Assembly (NCBI GenBank): GCA_964585305.1
Contig: CAZPDM010000088.1
Span: forward strand, 1 to 17,012
DNA length: 17,012 nucleotides
Reading direction: 5' to 3'
Source of the DNA: CAZPDM01 sp964585305
Lineage (GTDB): Bacteria > Planctomycetota > Uabimicrobiia > Uabimicrobiales > JABWCH01
Positions 1 through 6,818 of the stretch are shown piece after piece. Below the pieces are notes generated by a model. It saw only the letters and a list, made by a program, of their open reading frames with translations. It searched no databases and was not told where the DNA came from. The position numbers and the translations under genes are program-made. Each line of letters begins with the position of its first letter. Within the stretch, counting starts at the first letter, position 1.

Positions 1-773
1 TTCCTAAAGTAGAAGATGTACAAAAAATTTTGAACTTCCTATATCCATTATTAAAAGATAAGGATAAAGATTTTATCCAAGAATCGGCAGAAGCTATTAA
101 ACAATTTAATCCTGAAAAAGTTATTTTTGATCTTGTTCCTCAATTGAGCGATCCTTTGATGCAAAATGGTGTAGAACTTGTTATAAGAAAAATTGGGCCA
201 AAAAATGCTATTGAACCTTTAGAAAAATTACTAACAAATGATAAAATCTCTGGCGAAATTCGAAAATATGCTCCGCACCTTATATCGTTATTACCTACTC
301 TTCCTCCTCATATACCTAGATTGATTTTTGATCGAATTAGTTCTGATGTTTCTCAAGAAGTAAGAACATCTTCAGAGCAAGCATTTAAAAAAATTGCGCC
401 AAAAATGTTGAATGTAATTGTTGCAGACTTTTATTCAAATCCTACTTTTAGACTTTATCGAGAAATTATAAAAGAGAACTCAGATGCATCCGCCCAACTA
501 TTATTACAAGATCCATTTGGCAAAAATTTACAAAGAAATATAGAAGATTTACGCTCGCTTGCCGTTGAAATGACTCCAGAAGCAAAAAACAAGATAGCAC
601 GTGGCTTATCTAAAATCATAGATAAACAACCTATCAATATTAAGATTATGATTATAGATACATTTGGTATGCTTAAAGCAACTCAAATGAGAGATTTCCT
701 TCAACGCTATACAAAAGATCCCAATACTGAAATTAAAGATGTTGCAATTCGAACTTTACAATTACTCAAATAA
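1..773 (+). CDS. HEAT-repeat protein, 5'-truncated by the window edge
   Basis: The reading frame is open from base 3 (first full codon CCT) to the TAA at 771-773, giving at least 256 residues, so the true start lies upstream. A TTG at 30 could be mistaken for a start, but the codons before it continue the same helical repeat and no ribosome-binding site precedes it. The visible part is a series of about 35-40-residue amphipathic helix pairs with conserved Pro, Asp and hydrophobic positions (for example around 'LEKLLTNDKISGEIR' and the C-terminal 'DPNTEIKDVAIRTL'), typical of HEAT repeats. Such solenoids are protein-binding scaffolds. No enzymatic domain, signal peptide or membrane segment is visible. 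The specific function is unknown. A strong hairpin follows 48 bases downstream and probably ends its transcript. Confidence 0.75.
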   Translation, partial: PKVEDVQKILNFLYPLLKDKDKDFIQESAEAIKQFNPEKVIFDLVPQLSDPLMQNGVELVIRKIGPKNAIEPLEKLLTNDKISGEIRKYAPHLISLLPTLPPHIPRLIFDRISSDVSQEVRTSSEQAFKKIAPKMLNVIVADFYSNPTFRLYREIIKENSDASAQLLLQDPFGKNLQRNIEDLRSLAVEMTPEAKNKIARGLSKIIDKQPINIKIMIIDTFGMLKATQMRDFLQRYTKDPNTEIKDVAIRTLQLLK

Positions 774-821
774 TTGACAAAGACACTGTCCGCCATAAAT
801 GAAGGTTTAGAGACTTCACTT

Positions 822-868
822 AAAAAAATAACTTCCTTAAATAAAATTTTTAGGAAGTTATTTTTTTT
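822..868. terminator. Bidirectional rho-independent terminator
   Basis: A perfect 16-bp stem pairs 822-837 with 852-867 around a 14-nt loop. The core is ACTTCCT/AGGAAGT, flanked by an A-tract on the left arm and a T-tract (861-868) on the right arm. Read on the plus strand it ends in a U-run. Read on the minus strand the A-tract also becomes a U-run. It lies between two convergent genes (ends at 773 and 974), so one hairpin could serve both. Confidence 0.85.
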
Positions 869-877
869 AATAAAATT

Positions 878-904
878 AAAGGAAAGTTTTAAAAGATTTC
901 CTTT
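878..904. terminator. Secondary A/T-flanked hairpin, possible back-up terminator
   Basis: AAAGGAAA (878-885) pairs with TTTCCTTT (897-904) around an 11-nt loop, and the T-run continues to 906. It lies just beyond the end of the minus-strand TPR gene, on the correct side to stop its transcript before the stronger hairpin at 822-868. It is weak, with only two G-C pairs. Confidence 0.4.
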
Positions 905-973
905 TTGAATGGTTCGATGAGTACTATAGAAATAATTATATTTTGAATTGTAATTACAAGGGAAGATAATTTT

Positions 974-2050
974 TTAACGTAGAATATAAGCAATAATAAA
1001 TTCTTGTTCGTCTCCTAAAGCGTATAACTTTTGACTATAATAAAAAGATGCTAAATATTTACGGACATTTTTTTCCATAGAAATATATTTTGAAATATTG
1101 GCAGAATCTTTTGCTTGCAAAAAATATATGCGTTCTATTGCGCTTAAACTGTGGGATAATCCTTGTTTTAAAAAAAATTCAATATTGCTTTCTTCTAGTT
1201 TTTTACTTTGTTCATAATAATATGCACAAACTTGTAAAAACAACTGAAGCTCTTGAAGCGTGTTTTCAGGAATCCAGTTTGCTAGTTCTAAATTGTCTTC
1301 TAGAAATTGGGCAAAAGGTTGTTGAGTGGAATAGCTTTTATTTTTTTGTGCAAAGGAAGTTTCTATCTGAGATAAAATTGATTGTTCGGGAATATCTTCA
1401 ACATAAATGCGGAAAAAAGTTGGGTTAAATTCAGTTTGATTCCAAAGGCGAAAAATATGGTATTGGCAAATTTGGCTAGCATATTTATTTTTTTCGCCAT
1501 CTAATTTATCTAAAATCTTTTTAGAAAAAATCCAAGCAGGTAAAAAATCAGAAGAAATTTTTAAAGTCTCACGAAGATGGTGAAGTGATAAATAAGCGTC
1601 TGCATTTTGGGCTTCTTCAATATATAATCGATAATGGTATTGGCCTAAAGAATAATGCCAAACCATGATCGCCCAAGATTCAGATAAACTGTTATTTCCT
1701 TTAGATCGTATTTGGCTTTTTCGTAGTTCTGTTAAATAAAATTTTCGAAGATGATTTGGTGTCCCAAGATCAAAAGCCATTTTTAAAAGCCAACGTTGTG
1801 CTAGCAGATTTTCAGGATGTTGGAAGACATATTCTTCAATCTTGTTATACCTTTTTTCTCCTTCGGTTTGCTGCAGAATTTCACCAACTATAATTTCCTG
1901 TTGTTGATTGGCTTGAAGAAAATCTTGTATAAAGGAATTTGCAAAAGATGGACAGAGAAAAATAAGTAGTAAAGTTATAAAAGATAACGATTTTATATTT
2001 TTTTTATAAAATATAAAAAAAATATTTTGTAAGAACTCGACAATTTTCAT
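974..2050 (-). CDS. Exported TPR-like helical-repeat protein (358 aa)
   Basis: I do not recognise a named family. The N-terminus has a long basic region (KKNIK, residues 17-21), a hydrophobic core (about 23-36) and a plausible signal-peptidase site after PSFA (residues 34-37), so it is probably exported or anchored by an uncleaved signal. The rest is helical, with TPR-like spacing such as 'HPENLLAQRWLLKMAFDLG' and 'SSDFLPAWIFSKKIL', rich in Gln, Leu, Tyr and Lys, and without catalytic motifs. The ATG at 2048-2050 overlaps the TGA of the upstream gene (2047-2049) in an ATGA arrangement, behind a G-rich ribosome-binding sequence. This implies translational coupling. It is the last gene of the minus-strand run and is followed by terminator-like hairpins. 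The function may be as a partner of the preceding exported repeat protein; this is inferred only from coupling. Confidence 0.75.
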   Translation of the reverse strand: MKIVEFLQNIFFIFYKKNIKSLSFITLLLIFLCPSFANSFIQDFLQANQQQEIIVGEILQQTEGEKRYNKIEEYVFQHPENLLAQRWLLKMAFDLGTPNHLRKFYLTELRKSQIRSKGNNSLSESWAIMVWHYSLGQYHYRLYIEEAQNADAYLSLHHLRETLKISSDFLPAWIFSKKILDKLDGEKNKYASQICQYHIFRLWNQTEFNPTFFRIYVEDIPEQSILSQIETSFAQKNKSYSTQQPFAQFLEDNLELANWIPENTLQELQLFLQVCAYYYEQSKKLEESNIEFFLKQGLSHSLSAIERIYFLQAKDSANISKYISMEKNVRKYLASFYYSQKLYALGDEQEFIIAYILR

Positions 2051-3297
2051 TGCCTGCCCCCTGCAACATATAAAAGCATTGTACTTTTGATGAGTTTAGT
2101 TTGGCTATATTCCTTCATCAGTTTGCTTTGATCATGAAAGGGATTATTTGTAGAAAGCAGTCGGCGGATGTGTGGAGTAATAAAGTTATCACCTAATAGA
2201 AAACGACTTAATCGAATCATTTGTAAACTTGATTCTTCTTCAACTCCAAATTTTGACCACCAATTATCGACGACTTCGCGCAATTTATCTCGTAATTCGC
2301 TATCTCCAATTTCGAATTGGATTTCCCAAACTTTTTGTTCAAAATCGCTATTTGTTGTTATTTCGGGAGTAAAACATTGAGCCGCAAGAGCAGTTTGTTT
2401 AGCTGCAATAAGAGTTTCTAACATAGCAATTTGTTCAATTGGCTGTACAAATTTTGATTGATATTCTGTTACCCAATCCATCCATTTTTCTTCTACCTCT
2501 GCATTATTTAAAATTCCTTCAATGCAAGATTGTTGCCAATTTGGCAAGGTAGTTTTAATTTTATTGTAAATCTCTTTAGCTTGCTCATAGTGTTTTATTT
2601 TTAAATTGCACATAAGCCCAGATAAATTTTTTTGCGATGCACCTAGGTAAAAAGAAATATATGCAAAATGTCTGTAATAAACAGGATCATAGAAAAAATT
2701 TCGTTCATAGCGAATTTGAGGAATATTGATTTTTAAAACTTCTTTTGCATTATTATCGTTAGGATTAGAATAAAAACGAGACAAAGTTATAGCAGCTTGA
2801 TAAAGATTTGATTCCCAACCTGGTTTGGAGTTTTTTAATTCAAGCAACCGTTGATAAATTTCTGTAATTTGTTTGAAATCATCTGTGTTTTTTAATGTAA
2901 CAATTATTCCTGAAAGTATTTGAATATCTTGTAATTTTTTAATATCTTTGAGTAAAGTCTCAAGTTCTGATTGATTAGAAGAACATTTCCATATTTCAAT
3001 AGTGGCTAGAATAGGAGTAAGGGAATCATCTTTTGCTTTTTGATATTTCTCAAAATATTGTTTCGCCAGATCATTTTGTCCAGTTTCTTGAAGAATACGC
3101 CCATAAAAATATAATATAGAAGGAAATTTTTCTTCAAGTTGGCGATCTAAGTAAAAATTTTTATATAATTTGGCTTGGAGGTCTAAGGAAAGCCGATATA
3201 TTTGCTCATAGACCATTCCTTGTGTATAGTAATCTTGGGAAAAACAGCTAATATTCAAAGATATAAATAAAAAAAGAAACAAAAAATAGCGAAACAT
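2047..3297 (-). CDS. Exported TPR-like protein, possible lipoprotein (416 aa)
   Basis: Residues 1-18 form a short, very hydrophobic signal sequence rich in Phe and Leu, ending near Cys19 (LNISC). The Ser at -1 fits a lipobox, but Asn at -3 is unusual, so lipidation is uncertain and ordinary signal-peptide cleavage is possible. Downstream, helix pairs resemble tetratricopeptide repeats, notably 'FPSILYFYGRILQETGQNDLAKQ' (shown here as a 23-residue region at about 59-81) with the TPR-like small residues and a following 'YFEKYQKAKDD'. The remainder is helical without enzymatic motifs. An AAAGGAAA sequence lies about nine bases before the ATG. The TGA overlaps the start of the next gene by four bases. 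I infer an envelope-located scaffold that works with its coupled neighbour; no family name can be assigned. Confidence 0.77.
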   Translation of the reverse strand: MFRYFLFLFLFISLNISCFSQDYYTQGMVYEQIYRLSLDLQAKLYKNFYLDRQLEEKFPSILYFYGRILQETGQNDLAKQYFEKYQKAKDDSLTPILATIEIWKCSSNQSELETLLKDIKKLQDIQILSGIIVTLKNTDDFKQITEIYQRLLELKNSKPGWESNLYQAAITLSRFYSNPNDNNAKEVLKINIPQIRYERNFFYDPVYYRHFAYISFYLGASQKNLSGLMCNLKIKHYEQAKEIYNKIKTTLPNWQQSCIEGILNNAEVEEKWMDWVTEYQSKFVQPIEQIAMLETLIAAKQTALAAQCFTPEITTNSDFEQKVWEIQFEIGDSELRDKLREVVDNWWSKFGVEEESSLQMIRLSRFLLGDNFITPHIRRLLSTNNPFHDQSKLMKEYSQTKLIKSTMLLYVAGGRQ

Positions 3298-3351
3298 AAA
3301 ATTTTTCCTTTCATGCCAACCTAAAACAGTCGAAAATTGCAGAGATAAGTA

Positions 3352-3864
3352 TTATTCGTTTTCATCGTCTTCTTCGGTTTCATCATCTTTATCCAGATAT
3401 TTTTTTTTGTCTTCGTATTCATCTTCTTCGCTATTTTCTACCATAGCTTGAATTTCTTTTTGAGAAGCAAGAATTTTTTGCAATTCTTGAGATATACTAC
3501 GATAGACATTTCCTATGTCTTCTATGGTTTCTTGAATAACTCGTCCAATGCTAGGATTATGATGTAAAATTTTATATTGGTTTAAAAGATGTGCAATATA
3601 CGTAAATTTTTTAGGATTTTCTGCTAAAAGTTTTTTCACTTCTAAACCTAATGCAGCATTTTTAAGTTCTACATCTTCATAATCATATTGAGCTAAAATA
3701 TCTGAAAGGAGTTGGGAAATTTCCCACCATAGCAAACATTGGTTGGCATCCAAATCATAAGATTGGAGAACTTGAGCATACTGAGGATCTCTAAGTAAAC
3801 CTGTCATTTGAGATACTTGTATGTCGATATTGTTCGCCAATTCCAACGTTATAGCAATTGCCAT
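3352..3864 (-). CDS. Hypothetical helical protein with strongly acidic C-terminal tail (170 aa)
   Basis: I do not recognise this protein. Residues 1 to about 140 are predicted helical and contain a WW pair near residue 46 and a coiled-coil-like stretch at about 115-142. The last 28 residues are almost entirely Glu, Asp and Lys, ending in an acidic run of Asp and Glu. There is no signal peptide or membrane segment, so it is probably cytoplasmic. It lies 38 bases after the E2-type acyltransferase gene and 54 bases before the first exported TPR gene, all on the minus strand with no terminator between them, so co-transcription is likely. The acidic tail may be an interaction surface or low-complexity linker. 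The initiator ATG is preceded only by a weak AGAAGA-type site. Confidence 0.65.
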   Translation of the reverse strand: MAIAITLELANNIDIQVSQMTGLLRDPQYAQVLQSYDLDANQCLLWWEISQLLSDILAQYDYEDVELKNAALGLEVKKLLAENPKKFTYIAHLLNQYKILHHNPSIGRVIQETIEDIGNVYRSISQELQKILASQKEIQAMVENSEEDEYEDKKKYLDKDDETEEDDENE

Positions 3865-3902
3865 AAATTTACCATCTTCTTTTTGTAAAGCTATAAGCTT
3901 TC

Positions 3903-4793
3903 CTATTTTTGTTGTTCGGACGGAACATTTTGTGGTGTATTTGATGGAGAATAATATTTTTCTGGATTTTGAATGCGTTTTGCAAAATCTTCAATAAAAT
4001 GGCTAATTAGAAATCCATCAATAATTCGATGATCAAAAATAATCATGATAGGAATTACAGATTTAATTACTGGTTGATCGTTTTCTACAAAAACCTTTTT
4101 TTCTATTGGCCCTGCTCCAAAGCAGGTTCCAAAATGGACAATTCTATCTGGAATAGTAAGTCCACCAGATTTATAATGTACCCCTGGGCAAGGACGCAAA
4201 ATAGAGCCTAGATTAGTAAAAATTGTGCTAATTCCCATGAATTCATGAACAAGATCATGCAGAATACGGTTATGGCTTAGAAGTGATACACTTTTAAACA
4301 GTAAACGTAAAGAAAAATCAGGAAGATAACGATATAAAAATTTTGCAATTTCTTCAATGAGCAAGGTACTACCACCTTTTTGATATTCTTGTACGCCGCC
4401 TGTGATTTCTTTGGCTATTTCTTCTAATCTTTTTTTATCTGCATCTCGGATAATTGCTACACCTAACTCGCTATTATTTGGTTTCCACCCTTTTTTAACT
4501 AAGTTGATAGGAGTTGCAATATTGATAGATGGCAGTTTATAAATTTCATTGCTAAAAATTTTAACATTTAAACGGGGATGCTCATGGAAAGCATCTGCTA
4601 AGGCTTTGATTAAAAGAACATGAATTGATATTTTTGTGGCTGTCTCTTGATTTTTTTTTTCTAAAAAAGCTAAGGCTTGTTCAAATTCTAAGTCTAAATT
4701 AACATTAACATACGGATCATTTGAAGGATCTCCAAATGCCCAAAGCATGAACTTTCGAACAGGGGATAAAGTAACACGTTCTGACATATTCAT
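3903..4793 (-). CDS. Stand-alone 2-oxoacid dehydrogenase E2-type acyltransferase domain (296 aa)
   Basis: The C-terminal DHRIIDG at residues 254-260 is the DHRxxDG signature of the 2-oxoacid dehydrogenase acyltransferase/CAT fold, with His255 as predicted catalytic base. Other family features include 'NIATPINLVKKGW' (about 91-103) and 'HFIEDFAKRIQNPE' (about 265-278). True E2 subunits carry N-terminal lipoyl and E3-binding domains and run to about 400 residues or more. This protein has neither, beginning almost directly with the catalytic domain. It therefore probably transfers an acyl group from a CoA-type donor to an unknown acceptor, rather than working inside a pyruvate or 2-oxoglutarate dehydrogenase complex. 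No E1 or E3 gene lies nearby. It leads the minus-strand run. Two starts are possible (Met1 at 4791-4793 or Met3 at 4785-4787), neither with a strong ribosome-binding site. Confidence 0.8.
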   Translation of the reverse strand: MNMSERVTLSPVRKFMLWAFGDPSNDPYVNVNLDLEFEQALAFLEKKNQETATKISIHVLLIKALADAFHEHPRLNVKIFSNEIYKLPSINIATPINLVKKGWKPNNSELGVAIIRDADKKRLEEIAKEITGGVQEYQKGGSTLLIEEIAKFLYRYLPDFSLRLLFKSVSLLSHNRILHDLVHEFMGISTIFTNLGSILRPCPGVHYKSGGLTIPDRIVHFGTCFGAGPIEKKVFVENDQPVIKSVIPIMIIFDHRIIDGFLISHFIEDFAKRIQNPEKYYSPSNTPQNVPSEQQK

Positions 4794-4870
4794 CTCTGAA
4801 AAACCTTAAAAGATTTGCTTTTAGGAACTTTGCTCAAATATTTTTTTGTTGACGAATAGAAAATTCATGC

Positions 4871-4900
4871 TTGCCAATTATATGCAAGCTTATTTATGAT
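4871..4900 (+). promoter_or_regulatory. Candidate sigma70-type promoter for ade
   Basis: TTGCCA (4871-4876) and TATGAT (4895-4900) each match the sigma70 consensus at five of six positions and are separated by 18 bases. A transcript from here would carry a leader of about 155 bases before the preferred ade start at 5064. On the opposite strand, 4877-4882 reads TATAAT, so a divergent minus-strand promoter could overlap it, but I see no good -35 for that direction. Confidence 0.45.
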
Positions 4901-4939
4901 TATAGAAAAATTTGCAGTCTTTTCAACAAAAATATCTAT

Positions 4940-4967
4940 TGAATTTATAAGAAAATATGATAAAATA
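4940..4967 (+). promoter_or_regulatory. Second candidate promoter upstream of ade
   Basis: TTGAAT (4940-4945), a 16-base spacer and TAAAAT (4962-4967) form a plausible but weaker promoter that is nearer the gene. In such AT-rich DNA, matches of this quality occur by chance, so this is only a candidate. Confidence 0.25.
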
Positions 4968-5051
4968 GTTCTTAAGCTGCATATAGCTTTCTTTGATTTA
5001 TTTTTGCCGCCTAAAGAACTGGCACTTCTGCTTTAAATTAACATGAAATTT

Positions 5052-5057
5052 AAGGAA
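5052..5057 (+). promoter_or_regulatory. Ribosome-binding site that decides the ade start
   Basis: AAGGAA lies six bases before the ATG at 5064. The earlier in-frame ATG at 5043 has no such sequence upstream. The site falls inside the seven codons that would be coding if 5043 were used, which favours 5064. Confidence 0.7.
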
Positions 5058-5063
5058 ATTTTT

Positions 5064-6776
5064 ATGGATTTTAAAGAAGATTTACGTAAATGTATTCGAA
5101 TCGCAATGGGGTTGGAACCTGCAGATACTTTAATTCTTAATGCGAATATTGTTTCTACATTTACAGAAGAAATTTTTACAACTGATATTGCCATTGCAAA
5201 TGGCAAAATAGTTGCTTTAGGTGGAGTAAATGAGGCTAAAACGATTATTGATGTACAACATCGTTATATATGTCCCGCTTTTATAGATGCTCACATTCAT
5301 ATTGAATCGTCTATGTGTACACCAGAAGGTTTTGCGGAAGCAGTTGTTCCACATGGGACAGGTACAGTAATTAGCGATCCACATGAAATAGTTAATGTCT
5401 TAGGGCTTAAAGGCTGGGAATATATGCTAAAAGCATCCAAAGATATCCCACTTAAAATTTTCTATGGCATTCCTTCTTGCGTTCCTGCTACTCAAATGGA
5501 AACTACAGGCGGCTATATTTCTGCCGAAGATATAAGACGTGCTTATCAAATCAATCCAAACACTATAGCTTTAAGTGAAATGATGAATTACCCTGGTGTA
5601 TATCTTGGTTTTGATGACGTTTTGGATAAAATTTGTGTTGCAAAAGAATTAGGATTGCGTATAGATGGGCATTCTCCAACCTTAAAAGGGAAAGAGCTAA
5701 ATGCTTATTTAAATGCCCAAATTTTAACTGATCATGAATGTTCGAATATTCAAGAAGCTATAGAAAAATTACGACGGGGCATGTATGTTCTTATACGTGA
5801 AGGATCCGCAGCAAATAATCTTAGAGATTTAATTTCTATTTTGTCTGATAATAATGCTCACAGAATCGCAATTATTTCAGACGATCGACATCCAGATGAT
5901 TTACTTACTCAAGGGCATCTTGATTATACATGGCAAAAAATGATTGGGTATGGAATATCTCCCATTCGCGCTTTACGTATGATGACATTAAATCCTGCTA
6001 TTATTTATGGAATCGCGGATCGTGGAGGAATTGGCGTTGGCTATCGTGCAGATTTTTTTATTGTAGAAAACTTAGAACGCCCTGTGGTTCAAGAGGTATT
6101 TCATGATGGAATGTTAGTAGCAAAAGGCGGTTGCATGATGCAACCAATTCCACGAAAAGACATTTCTAATGTAGTATCTTCTGTGCATCTTCCACCCAAT
6201 CTTGGTTCCTTACTTCATCAATTTCCTAAACAAGGAAAAGTTCGTGCTATTGGAATTATTCCAGGTCAACTTGTGACAGAAAATTTAGTCGCTCAAGCAG
6301 AAGAAGTTGAAACAAAAGATATGGCATATTTAGCTGTTATTGAACGTTATGGAAAAAATGCTAATGTTGGTCTTGGCTTTGTAAAAAATTTTGGATTGCA
6401 GCAAGGAGCTTTAGCTTCTACTGTTGCCCATGATAATCACAATTTGATTATATTAGGCAAATCTTTAACAGATATGGAAGTTGCTGCTCAAGCCATTGAA
6501 AAAATGGGAGGTGGCTTTGTCTTTGTTCATAATGGAAGACTTATTGCAAATGTTGATTTGCCTATTGCTGGTTTAATGAGTCCAAAATCTATCAATGAAA
6601 TTAGCAATGATCTTGCAGAGATGTCAAAAACTTTACATCAATTTGGCGTAGCTATTCAATCTCCATTTATGGTACTTTCATTTCTTGCTCTTTCTGTTAT
6701 TCCCCATCTTAAACTTACAGATCATGGTTTAGTTGATGTAGATCGTTTTTGCGTTGTTCCACTTGTGTTAGATTAA
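5064..6776 (+). CDS. ade: Adenine deaminase
   Basis: This enzyme converts adenine to hypoxanthine and ammonia in purine salvage, in the cytoplasm. It belongs to the amidohydrolase superfamily. Visible motifs, numbered from the chosen start, are the metal-binding HIHIES (77-82) preceded by AFID, then the SDPHEI segment (104-109), 'SEMMNYPGV', 'DGHSPTLKG', 'DHECSN' and 'ISDDRHPDDLL'. All are characteristic of bacterial Ade. The C-terminal 'LTDHGLVDVDRF' also matches the family. The predicted 570 residues fit the usual length of about 550-600. I chose ATG 5064 because of the AAGGAA site; an in-frame ATG at 5043 would add seven residues and lacks a ribosome-binding site. The next gene starts 42 bases downstream on the same strand without an obvious terminator, so the two may be co-transcribed. 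Confidence 0.93.
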   Translation: MDFKEDLRKCIRIAMGLEPADTLILNANIVSTFTEEIFTTDIAIANGKIVALGGVNEAKTIIDVQHRYICPAFIDAHIHIESSMCTPEGFAEAVVPHGTGTVISDPHEIVNVLGLKGWEYMLKASKDIPLKIFYGIPSCVPATQMETTGGYISAEDIRRAYQINPNTIALSEMMNYPGVYLGFDDVLDKICVAKELGLRIDGHSPTLKGKELNAYLNAQILTDHECSNIQEAIEKLRRGMYVLIREGSAANNLRDLISILSDNNAHRIAIISDDRHPDDLLTQGHLDYTWQKMIGYGISPIRALRMMTLNPAIIYGIADRGGIGVGYRADFFIVENLERPVVQEVFHDGMLVAKGGCMMQPIPRKDISNVVSSVHLPPNLGSLLHQFPKQGKVRAIGIIPGQLVTENLVAQAEEVETKDMAYLAVIERYGKNANVGLGFVKNFGLQQGALASTVAHDNHNLIILGKSLTDMEVAAQAIEKMGGGFVFVHNGRLIANVDLPIAGLMSPKSINEISNDLAEMSKTLHQFGVAIQSPFMVLSFLALSVIPHLKLTDHGLVDVDRFCVVPLVLD

Positions 6777-6807
6777 AGCCACATATATGAAATTTTCGTA
6801 ACTTTCT

Positions 6808-6814
6808 GGGGGAG
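6808..6814 (+). promoter_or_regulatory. Strong Shine-Dalgarno for the pseudokinase gene
   Basis: GGGGGAG stands four bases before the ATG at 6819. It is one of the most G-rich stretches in this AT-rich window and supports that start. Confidence 0.6.
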
Positions 6815-6818
6815 CAAC

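Noticed and set aside
30..32. TTG as the start of the HEAT-repeat gene
   Set aside because: The frame is open to the window edge and the preceding codons encode a continuing helix. No ribosome-binding site is present, so the gene is cut by the window.
3903..4793. Chloramphenicol acetyltransferase
   Set aside because: The motif is the E2-type DHRxxDG, not the usual CAT HHxxxDG, and the rest of the sequence follows E2 catalytic domains. A resistance role is not supported.
5043..5045. ATG 5043 as the start of ade
   Set aside because: There is no ribosome-binding site before it. A good AAGGAA sits before ATG 5064, and the extra seven residues are not part of the family's core.
4905..5063. Purine riboswitch in the ade leader
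   Set aside because: I looked for the conserved junction and loop sequences of the purine riboswitch and did not find them. Only small, weak hairpins are present.
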